Source: Fibrobacter sp. UBA1765
GTDB taxonomy: Bacteria > Fibrobacterota > Fibrobacteria > Fibrobacterales > Fibrobacteraceae
Reading direction: 5' to 3'
Assembly: GCA_002314675.1 (NCBI GenBank)
Contig: DCGZ01000003.1
Coordinates: 1-26,150, forward strand
DNA: 26,150 nucleotides
Both the position numbers and the translations under genes were made by a program. Of this stretch, positions 1-6,128 are shown one piece after another. The stretch's first letter is position 1. Every line of letters starts with the position of its first letter. The notes under the pieces were generated by a model, which ran no database searches, had not been told where the DNA came from, and saw nothing but the letters and a program-made list of their open reading frames with translations.

Positions 1-463
1 CCTTCTGCTGTTCGTCATCGAACCATGTGCCGTAAAGGCGCTTGAAGATCCACTGGGTCCACTTGTAGTACTTCGGGTCAGTGGTGTTCACTTCCTTTTC
101 CCAGTCGTAGCTGAGGCCAAGGCGCTGGATCTGACGGCGGAAATTGTCGCAGTTCTTCTTGGTGGTAATTGCCGGGTGTGTACCGGTCTGGATTGCATAC
201 TGTTCAGCAGGGAGACCGAAGGCATCCCAGCCCATAGGGTGCAAAACATTAAAGCCCTTGGAACGCTTGTAGCGGCAAATGATATCCGTTGCGGTGTAGC
301 CTTCCGGGTGGCCAACATGGAGGCCAGCGCCACTTGGGTACGGGAACATATCCAAGCAATAGAACTTTGGCTTGGACTGGTCGGTGCCAGTCTTGAAGGT
401 CTGATGTTCAGCCCAGTAAGCCTGCCACTTGGTTTCAATTTCTTGCGGATTATACTTTGCCAT
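1..463 (-). CDS. leuS: Leucyl-tRNA synthetase, N-terminal part (runs off the window)
   Basis: Charges tRNA-Leu with leucine in the cytoplasm. Read on the minus strand from ATG at 463, the 154 visible residues start MAKYNPQEIETKWQ, typical of bacterial LeuRS. They carry the class I HIGH signature as HVGH (residues 49-52) in the context PYPSGAGLHVGHPEGY, followed by the conserved segment HPMGWDAFGLPAEQYA. The start is supported by GAGG (+ strand cctc, 473-476) nine bases upstream. The rest of the gene, including the editing domain and the KMSKS loop, lies beyond base 1. Family assignment is essentially certain from these motifs. Confidence 0.97.
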   Translation of the reverse strand, partial: MAKYNPQEIETKWQAYWAEHQTFKTGTDQSKPKFYCLDMFPYPSGAGLHVGHPEGYTATDIICRYKRSKGFNVLHPMGWDAFGLPAEQYAIQTGTHPAITTKKNCDNFRRQIQRLGLSYDWEKEVNTTDPKYYKWTQWIFKRLYGTWFDDEQQK

Positions 464-490
464 TATTTTGAACCTCGGAATATTCCTGCC

Positions 491-520
491 AGACGAGAGA
501 CGAGAGACGAGAGACGAGAG
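491..520. repeat. Perfect heptamer tandem repeat (AGACGAG x4)
   Basis: Four exact tandem copies of the 7-mer AGACGAG followed by a partial fifth, lying 28 bp upstream of the leuS start codon. Heptad tracts of related sequence occur in other gaps of this window (5730s, 6057-6128, 9474-9506, 19867-20105, 24787-24840, 24950-25010), so this appears to be one member of a family. Function is unknown. Confidence 0.85.
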
Positions 521-604
521 ATATTCAAGCCTGTCGCAGTTCACCGATTCACGTTTGACAAAACAATCGTTAAATTTTTCGCTCGCAAATCTAGAAATTT
601 TTTG

Positions 605-750
605 GCGTTACGGCAGCTTCGCAGCCGTCGCTCCCTTGCGTTATAAGGTTTGCGCCACACATGCACCCTTCCACAGCCACGCAAACCTTTCCGTTCAGCC
701 TTTGCGGAGCTAACAAAAATTCCACTCGCAAACAAGAGCTCCGCAAAGTC
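605..750. repeat. Cluster of inverted repeats in the leuS upstream gap
   Basis: The 565-bp gap 464-1028 has no convincing gene. Within it are two long-loop inverted repeats: AAGGTTTGCG at 645-654 with its exact complement at 680-689, and TTTGCGGAGCT at 701-711 with its exact complement at 737-747. A shorter imperfect hairpin, CGGC...GCCG around GCTTCGC, lies near 611-628. The open frames across this stretch (for example minus strand 541-798) are rich in Arg, Cys and Ala and look non-genic. The arrangement suggests a structured dispersed element. I have a vague memory of similar sequence in Fibrobacter but cannot verify it. Confidence 0.5.
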
Positions 751-867
751 CGAACACATACGTGCCGCGATCGCTAACGCAAATGCAAAGCTAAGCACAA
801 AATCAACTTACGTAAAATGTTTAAAAACAATGTTAAATTCATTATTTTTTAAGCATGATTTCCATAT

Positions 868-891
868 AGTATTATACAATAGTATAATACT
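868..891. promoter_or_regulatory. 24-bp AT-rich palindrome, possible operator
   Basis: AGTATTATAC (868-877) is separated by AATA from its perfect complement GTATAATACT (882-891). It sits in an AT-rich stretch 137 bp upstream of the two-gene unit starting at 1029. Perfect 10-bp half-sites with a 4-bp centre fit a dimeric-regulator operator, or overlapping promoter -10 elements on both strands. The role is inferred from position only. Confidence 0.4.
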
Positions 892-1028
892 TTATGTAAA
901 CCATCTTAACTTTTACGACAAAAATTTACACTTAAAAAAGTTATACTTCTACCACACATATTGCTTACAGCTTTTACTATTTCTTAAACAAACAGTTCCC
1001 AAAAATCCAAAAAAAAGGAAATCGCAAA

Positions 1029-1691
1029 ATGCCAAATCGTTTAAGAGACATTCTCGCACTTGTAAGTAATAAAAACTCTCTACAAGACAATACAAGAACA
1101 ACCCTTACTGGTTTTAGAAGTTACACAAACGCACTCACGGCTCCAGAGCCTACATTCAAACCAATGCAAGTAAATTCATACAGATTTGATAGGCCAGGAC
1201 TCGACACACTAAAATTTTTCCCAGCCGATACAATTGACGACGTATGCCAAAAATTATTAGGAAAGACCTCAAACGCAATGATGGAAGGTTGCACATGGCA
1301 ATACCCACCAACAAACAAGCAAATTCTTAATGGGAAAATAATTGATAGAGGACCGTCAATCACATATCTCAACGAAGACTGGAAAAAAGGTGATCTTCAA
1401 AATGGGAAAAACCACGAAAATGATCATAAACGCATTGTTACAGCTAAACAAGCATTTTTTTTTGCTCTAAAAAAACGCCAGGACGAACACAAAACAATTC
1501 CTTCGGAAAAACAAATATTATTTTTTCAAAATCGATTATCAAAAATAGATTCCCTACTAGATGCAAATGAACATGCTGAATACGATAAAGAAGGGGGTGT
1601 TACCCTACAAAGAAATTCAAATGTATCTCAAGATGTGCAAAAAGTTCTAGATGATTTCAACCAGCTTTTAAAAAGGATAGACAATGATTAA
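1029..1691 (+). CDS. Hypothetical cytoplasmic protein, first gene of a two-gene unit
   Basis: A 220-residue protein I do not recognise. There is no signal peptide or membrane segment. The start is well supported by AAGGAA (1015-1020) eight bases before ATG. The middle (residues about 75-150) contains a Cys-Trp-Gln-Tyr-Pro-Pro segment and a polar His-rich stretch NHENDHKR. The C-terminal third is Lys/Glu/Asp-rich and probably helical. The gene is visibly A/T-richer than the leuS, gltX and queA neighbours, with many AAA, TTT and ATA codons, which suggests acquisition from elsewhere. Its end overlaps the next gene by 8 bp, so the two are probably translated together. The pairing of a non-exported protein with a small exported one would fit an effector and periplasmic immunity pair, but no catalytic motif was identified and this is only a guess. 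Confidence 0.75.
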   Translation: MPNRLRDILALVSNKNSLQDNTRTTLTGFRSYTNALTAPEPTFKPMQVNSYRFDRPGLDTLKFFPADTIDDVCQKLLGKTSNAMMEGCTWQYPPTNKQILNGKIIDRGPSITYLNEDWKKGDLQNGKNHENDHKRIVTAKQAFFFALKKRQDEHKTIPSEKQILFFQNRLSKIDSLLDANEHAEYDKEGGVTLQRNSNVSQDVQKVLDDFNQLLKRIDND

Positions 1692-2352
1692 GCAAATTCT
1701 TTTTATTCTTTCTATTTGCATTTTTGCCAAGGCAAATCCATACGAAAGTTCAGCAAACCTTTTTAAAGCTGAAGAGTTTCAAGATAGCATAGAAATTTCA
1801 AGCACGGCCTTCCACAATTACAAAGGCGAAGGCGCAGGCTGTTTCAGCCAAGATTTGCCAAATTATGGCTATTATCGCTTATCGCCCGAGATCCGTTCTT
1901 TTTTACAAACATTTTTCAAGTTTGAAAAAGATGGTTCTGTCATTTTCAAATACGTATTATCCTTTGACAACGAAAAAAAGAATGAAGTCCAATGTCCTCA
2001 ATCATTTGAAAAACAAGACAACAGATGTATAATGGAAAAATATTTTTTCAAAATAGAACCAGGCAAAAAATGGATATACAGAATTCCAAAAGATAAAGGC
2101 ATCTACGAATCCTCCATACTTTTTATTCGCAGCGAGAGTAATTCCGCCAAACATCCTATTTACATTTTTTACCAATACAACGAACAAACAAAAACACATC
2201 ACCAAGGTGTTGGCTACGAAAGATCAAACTCCACAGAAAGCTGTAACAAAGGTTTTTCACAAAGTCTTACAGAACTACCGCTCAATGGTAGAAAAGGGAC
2301 GTTTTGTTTATACGAATTTCCACTTCCTGACATACCTTTAGAAACAGACTAA
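1684..2352 (+). CDS. Hypothetical secreted protein with five cysteines after the signal peptide
   Basis: A 222-residue protein of unrecognised family. The N-terminus MIKQILFILSICIFAKA is a clear signal peptide with a likely cleavage after AKA (residue 17), so the product is exported to the periplasm or beyond. The mature part contains five cysteines, room for two disulfides. The ATG lies inside the end of the upstream gene (8-bp overlap) with AAGGA (1673-1677) six bases before it, so translational coupling is likely. Base composition is AT-rich like its partner. About 60 bp separate it from the next gene, and no terminator is obvious in that gap. A function tied to the upstream protein is likely but cannot be named. 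Confidence 0.75.
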   Translation: MIKQILFILSICIFAKANPYESSANLFKAEEFQDSIEISSTAFHNYKGEGAGCFSQDLPNYGYYRLSPEIRSFLQTFFKFEKDGSVIFKYVLSFDNEKKNEVQCPQSFEKQDNRCIMEKYFFKIEPGKKWIYRIPKDKGIYESSILFIRSESNSAKHPIYIFYQYNEQTKTHHQGVGYERSNSTESCNKGFSQSLTELPLNGRKGTFCLYEFPLPDIPLETD

Positions 2353-2414
2353 TTTTCCCTCTTGTCACCGCAAGCAGCCAATTGGTATATCGCAATAAAA
2401 AAGAGAGGTGTACC

Positions 2415-3800
2415 ATGCCACAAGAAAAATGCTGCAACACTTGGCACGTCATTTTCATCACAATCGCCGCAGCCATCGGAGGCTTTTTATTCGGCTTTGA
2501 TTCTTCCGTAATCAACGGGGCAAATGCGGCTTTAAAAATTCATTTTAGTGCAACGGACTTTGAGCTCGCCTGGGCCGTATCGCTCACGTTAATCGGAGCA
2601 GCCGCCGGTGCATTTTTTGCAGGGCGCATCGCAGACCGTTTTGGTAGAACATCCTGCATGTTCGCTGCCGCAATATTATTTATCGCAAGCGCTGTCGGTT
2701 CCGGCATTCCATTTTGCATTTACGACTTTATCCTCTGGCGGCTCGTCGGCGGCATCGCCATGGGCATTGCAAGCATCATCGCGCCAATCTACATTGCAGA
2801 AACCGCTCCGGCACATTTGCGCGGACGTCTAGGCTCCATGCAGCAACTAGCCATTGTCATCGGCATATTTGCAGCACTCCTTTCAAACTACATTCTTGTT
2901 AAAATGGCAGGCTCTGCAACAAACCTTTTAATAGACAATTACAAGGCTTGGCAAATCATGTTCTGGGTCGAGCTAATCCCAGCCTCGCTATATGCAATTG
3001 CATCGCTAGCGCTCCCAGAATCGCCACGCTACCTTGTACAAAAAGGCAGAATTGCAGACGCAAAAAAAGTTCTTGAAAAAATAGCACCTCAAAACGTTGA
3101 TCAAGAAGTTGACGCAATCGCAAATTCTTTTCACAATTCGCATCGTTCCAGGTTCCGCGACCTTTTTGAATATACCTTTGAAAGCAAGCGCCTTTTACCA
3201 ATTGTCTCTGCCGGGCTCGGTCTTGCAATACTCCAGCAGTTCGTGGGCATCAATGTAATATTCTACTACGGAACAATGCTTTGGCAAAGCGTCGGATTTT
3301 CAGAAAGCAATTCCTTTTTCTTCAGTCTCTTTAGCAGCGCCATCAACCTTGTCATGACAATTGTCGCAATTTCTCTTATAGACAAAGTTGGGCGAAAACC
3401 ATTACTGTTAACAGGCAGCATCGGCATGTCCATAACACTTGTCACACTCGGAATATGTTTTTTCATCGGATTAAACACGTGCTCATTCTGCGGCCCAATT
3501 GCCTTAATCGCTGCAAATTTATACGTTGCATTTTTTGCAGCTACCTGGGGCCCAGTCATGTGGGTGATGCTTGGAGAAATGTTCAACAACAGAATCCGCG
3601 CAATCGCAATTTCTGTTTGCGGTCTTGTGCAATGGCTCGCAAATTTTATTGTAACCTGGAGTTTCCCTATTCTCAGCGGCAATCACGGCATTGGCATTGG
3701 AGCAACCTACCTAATTTATGCAATCTTTGCAATTTTCAGTTTCTTCTTCGTATTAATATTCATTGAAGAAACCAAGGGTAAAAAGCTCGAAGACATGTAA
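2415..3800 (+). CDS. Sugar porter family MFS transporter (XylE/GalP-like)
   Basis: A 461-residue inner-membrane sugar:proton symporter of the major facilitator superfamily, probably importing a hexose or pentose. The sugar-porter signatures appear in order: GFDSSVINGA in TM1, GRIADRFGR after TM2, PESPRYLVQKGR at the end of TM6, QQFVGINVIFYYG in TM7, DKVGRKPLL after TM8, GPVMWVMLGEMF in TM10, and the terminal EETKGKKLED. The length is normal for the family. The open frame extends to a TTG at 2382, but ATG 2415 is preferred because GAGAGG (2403-2408) sits six bases before it and family proteins start close to TM1. The substrate cannot be decided from sequence alone. Confidence 0.93.
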   Translation: MPQEKCCNTWHVIFITIAAAIGGFLFGFDSSVINGANAALKIHFSATDFELAWAVSLTLIGAAAGAFFAGRIADRFGRTSCMFAAAILFIASAVGSGIPFCIYDFILWRLVGGIAMGIASIIAPIYIAETAPAHLRGRLGSMQQLAIVIGIFAALLSNYILVKMAGSATNLLIDNYKAWQIMFWVELIPASLYAIASLALPESPRYLVQKGRIADAKKVLEKIAPQNVDQEVDAIANSFHNSHRSRFRDLFEYTFESKRLLPIVSAGLGLAILQQFVGINVIFYYGTMLWQSVGFSESNSFFFSLFSSAINLVMTIVAISLIDKVGRKPLLLTGSIGMSITLVTLGICFFIGLNTCSFCGPIALIAANLYVAFFAATWGPVMWVMLGEMFNNRIRAIAISVCGLVQWLANFIVTWSFPILSGNHGIGIGATYLIYAIFAIFSFFFVLIFIEETKGKKLEDM

Positions 3801-3821
3801 CAAGGGGCATTATTGCTGCAT

Positions 3822-3951
3822 GTGGTACTAAATTCACCTTTGTTCCCAGTTTAGTACCACAGCAACATGCAAAACAAAGCAACTATCCTAAATTTCTACC
3901 AAAAGATAGTACCAAACACACTTCAAAACACTATTTAGTACCTCAGCAACA
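3822..3951. repeat. Repeated TTTAGTACC word, partly as an inverted repeat
   Basis: In the 460-bp gap between the transporter and gltX, GTGGTACTAAA (3822-3832) is exactly complementary to TTTAGTACCAC (3850-3860), with a 17-nt spacer. The word recurs as TTTAGTACCTCAGCAACA (3934-3951), sharing the continuation CAGCAACA with 3859-3866, and in shortened form TAGTACCAA at 3907-3915. The pattern could be a cluster of regulator sites or a hairpin downstream of the transporter. No protein-coding sequence is visible here. Confidence 0.5.
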
Positions 3952-4046
3952 CATATAGCAGAAAGAAAAAAGCCCTATTCCAAGTTGGATGGTCCATAAT
4001 GATCTTTTTTATGGTTTCCACGAATCAATCTTTATATATTCAGTTG

Positions 4047-4124
4047 TACAAGAGTTTATTTTCTTTCTCCTCCTAAAACAAATGCCGGTCCCAGGGAAAC
4101 CTGTGGGCCGGCATTTGTATTTTT
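4047..4124 (+). ncRNA. Possible small RNA ending in a strong terminator
   Basis: The terminator at 4080-4124 lies 280 bp past the transporter stop, so it may end an independent transcript. A TATATT at 4035-4040 could be a -10 element, which would place a start near 4047; the matching -35 is poor. The predicted RNA of about 78 nt would have an unstructured pyrimidine-rich 5' part containing TTTCTCCTCCT (4065-4075), able to pair with Shine-Dalgarno sequences, followed by the terminator hairpin. This is inference; the terminator may instead belong to a long 3' UTR of the transporter. Confidence 0.25.
4080..4124 (+). terminator. Rho-independent terminator, possibly bidirectional
   Basis: AAATGCCGG (4080-4088) pairs with CCGGCATTT (4108-4116). 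The stem continues inside as CCC-AGG with CCT-GGG around a GAAA tetraloop, with small bulges. A T-rich tail follows (TGTATTTTT to 4124). On the minus strand the tail would read TTTGTTTT, so it may work in both directions. Confidence 0.8.
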
Positions 4125-4260
4125 ACCCCCTCATTTACAGACACCTTACAGTGCTGCAAAAACGATCCGCGTTTAATTTTGTTATTTTTTGTCATAAACA
4201 AAACAATAGTCGAAAGCTTTACCGTTTTTGCAGTAAAGCTACAGTCAACAAGGAATTTTT

Positions 4261-5724
4261 ATGTCAGAAAACACACGCCCAGTTCGCGTCCGCTTTGCTC
4301 CAAGCCCAACAGGTTACCTCCATGTTGGCGGCGCACGCACCGCAATCTACAACTACTTCTTTGCAAAGGCCATGGGCGGCACGTTCTACCTACGTATCGA
4401 AGATACCGACCGTAAGCGCTACAACGAAACAGCGCTCCACGACCTTATGCGCGACCTCAAGTGGCTCGGTCTCCAGTGGGACGAAGGTCCAGGTTGCGAA
4501 AAGGACTGCGGCCCATACTTCCAGAGCGAGCGCTTGAGCATTTACCACGAACAGATCAAGACCCTTTTGGACAAGGGTTGCGCCTATTACTGCTTCTGCA
4601 CCGAAGAACGCCTTCAGGAAGTTCGCGCAGAACAGGAAAAGGCTGGCGTTTCTGTAACTGGTTACGACCGCCATTGCCGTAATATTCCTCGCGAAGAAGC
4701 CGAAGCACGCATTGCTGCAGGCGAAAAGGCAGTGATCCGCTTCAAGGTTCCAGAAACTGGCGTAACAGAATTTGACGACATGATCCGTGGCCACATCAGC
4801 TACCAGAACGAAGTTCTTGACGACCTCGTTCTTATCAAGCGCGACGGCTACCCGACTTACCACTTTGCAAGCGTTGTCGATGACCATCTCATGGGCACAT
4901 CCCACGTTCTCCGTGGCGACGAATGGATCAGCTCCACTCCTAAGCACGAACTCCTTTACAAGGCATTCGGCTGGGAACCACCTGTATGGTGCCACCTGCC
5001 GGTGATTCTCGACAAGAACGGCGGCAAGCTTTCTAAGCGCAAGGGCGCAGCTTCCGTTGGCGACTTCCGCGATCTCGGCTACTTGCCAGAAACTCTCGTG
5101 AACTACCTCGCTCTCCTCGGCTGGAACCCAGGTGACGACCGCGAAGTCATGAGCGTAAAGGAAATGATCGACTGCTTCACTTTGGAACGCATCAACCCGA
5201 AGCCGGCAAGCTTCGACGAAAAGAAGCTCCAGTGGATGAACGGCCAGCACATTCATGTATGCGACGACGCAATGCTCCTTGCAATCATGAAGGAAGGCCT
5301 TGCAGCAAAGGGCTTTGACCTGAGTAACGAACCGGAAGCACGCCTCCTTGAAATTGTAAAGCAGCTCAAGCCGCGCGCCCACTTTGTTCAGGACCTTGCA
5401 GAAATGTCAACATACTTCTTCAAGGCTCCAGAAACCTATGACGAAAAGGGCGCAAAGAAGCACTTCGGCGAAGGCTCCAAGGCTCTCTGCTCTCAGGTTC
5501 GCGACATGCTCGCCGCAATCGAAGACTTCAAGACTCCAGTGATCGAAAAGGAATTCTACGCCCTCGCAGAACGCATCGGCCACAAGGTCGGCGAACTCGT
5601 CGGTGCTCCGCGCCTTGCAGTTTCTGGCGTTACAGCAGGCCCAGGCCTCTGGGAACTCTTCGAACTTCTCGGCAAGGAAGAAACTCTCCGCCGTATCGAC
5701 GTTGCACTTCCACTCATGGGGTAA
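4261..5724 (+). CDS. gltX: Glutamyl-tRNA synthetase
   Basis: A 487-residue cytoplasmic class I synthetase that attaches glutamate to tRNA-Glu. It begins with RFAPSPTGYLHVGGARTA (HIGH motif as HVGG, residues 21-24). The family's zinc-knuckle residues are present as Cys111-x-Cys113, Tyr135 and Cys139. The KMSKS loop is KLSKR (256-260). The C-terminal anticodon-binding region ends in LGKEETLRRIDVAL, as usual. The length matches bacterial GltX. AAGGAA (4250-4255) lies five bases before ATG. No U-rich terminator follows; instead the stop codon is followed within 20 bp by a small hairpin repeat. Whether the enzyme is discriminating or also charges tRNA-Gln cannot be told from the sequence. Confidence 0.98.
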   Translation: MSENTRPVRVRFAPSPTGYLHVGGARTAIYNYFFAKAMGGTFYLRIEDTDRKRYNETALHDLMRDLKWLGLQWDEGPGCEKDCGPYFQSERLSIYHEQIKTLLDKGCAYYCFCTEERLQEVRAEQEKAGVSVTGYDRHCRNIPREEAEARIAAGEKAVIRFKVPETGVTEFDDMIRGHISYQNEVLDDLVLIKRDGYPTYHFASVVDDHLMGTSHVLRGDEWISSTPKHELLYKAFGWEPPVWCHLPVILDKNGGKLSKRKGAASVGDFRDLGYLPETLVNYLALLGWNPGDDREVMSVKEMIDCFTLERINPKPASFDEKKLQWMNGQHIHVCDDAMLLAIMKEGLAAKGFDLSNEPEARLLEIVKQLKPRAHFVQDLAEMSTYFFKAPETYDEKGAKKHFGEGSKALCSQVRDMLAAIEDFKTPVIEKEFYALAERIGHKVGELVGAPRLAVSGVTAGPGLWELFELLGKEETLRRIDVALPLMG

Positions 5725-5729
5725 ATTAA

Positions 5730-5768
5730 TAGACGAGAGAACGGGCCTTCGGCCCTACAGACGAAAGA
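5730..5768. repeat. Hairpin repeat, family A (5-bp stem, 3-nt loop)
   Basis: The hairpin GGGCC-TTC-GGCCC (5743-5755) is flanked by TAGACGAGAGAAC on the left and TACAGACGAAAGA on the right. The same flanks, each with one change, surround a different hairpin, GGCAC-TAC-GTGCC, read on the minus strand at 25014-25052. Two stem base pairs differ and both are compensated. Confidence 0.75.
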
Positions 5769-5816
5769 GGATTGTTATTTTCCAACGTGTCGTCTGTAGG
5801 CTGTAGTCTGTCAACT

Positions 5817-5954
5817 GAGAGGTATGAGGTCGCTTCACTTTGAGGTCGATGCTTCGCATCTAGAGGTATGAGGTATTGTAATTAGCTTTTCCTCTAGGCG
5901 CATAGCGCCGACCCCACACCTCAAAGCACCGAAGGTGCGTGCCTCATACCAGTC
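5817..5954. repeat. Hairpin repeat, family B: GAGGTC / hairpin / T(A,TTG)GAGG units
   Basis: Three hairpins of identical geometry occur here: GATGC-TTC-GCATC (5848-5860), GGCGC-ATA-GCGCC (5897-5909, unit on the opposite strand) and GCACC-GAA-GGTGC (5926-5938, opposite strand). Each is bordered by a GGTC word on one side and TAGAGG or TTTGAGG on the other, read in the proper strand. The word GAGGTATGAGGT is repeated at both ends of the first unit. Another unit lies at 26111-26150. With the features on either side this accounts for most of the 404-bp gene-free gap 5725-6128. Confidence 0.7.
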
Positions 5955-5974
5955 TTCTTTCTTGCATCTTAACA

Positions 5975-6081
5975 GTCATCACGAGCAACACAAAGTGATC
6001 CAGAACATAACCCTAGATTGCCACGCTACGCTCGCAATGACAAGGAAAACCTCAATCTCCTGACTCCTGTCACTGACTCCT
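5975..6081 (+). repeat. 107-bp palindromic element, copy 1
   Basis: This segment is repeated in reverse orientation at 24808-24914 with a single mismatch. Its first 67 bp (5975-6041) form an imperfect palindrome that starts GTCATCACGAGC and ends with GCTCGCAATGAC, so it can fold into a hairpin or cruciform. The remaining 40 bp run into heptad words such as CTGACTCCTGTCACTGACTC. The element ends 47 nt before the start codon at 6129. The termini resemble the widespread GTCATTGCGAG palindromic repeats known from several bacterial groups; that resemblance is from memory. Confidence 0.85.
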
Positions 6082-6128
6082 ATTTTCTGTCCTCTGTTTT
6101 CTGTCCTCTTGTTTCTAGTTTCTAATTC
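6057..6128. repeat. Degenerate heptad tract running up to a start codon
   Basis: The sequence falls into 7-bp units beginning TG or TA and ending in C (TGACTCC, TGTCCTC, TGTTTTC, TAGTTTC and similar), with an occasional 6-mer. It supplies an in-frame TAA two codons before ATG 6129 and leaves no Shine-Dalgarno sequence. Confidence 0.6.

Noticed and set aside
491..520. Possible CRISPR-like array among the tandem repeats
   Set aside because: Units are 7 bp with no spacers, and no cas gene is present.
541..798. 85-codon minus-strand frame in the leuS upstream gap
   Set aside because: Its sequence is explained by the inverted repeats of that region and it has no ribosome-binding site. It may be part of a dispersed repeat sometimes called as a gene.
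4390..5382. 330-codon open frame on the minus strand
   Set aside because: It lies wholly inside gltX on the opposite strand; gltX has all family motifs and this frame is Val/Ala/Cys-rich without a recognisable domain.
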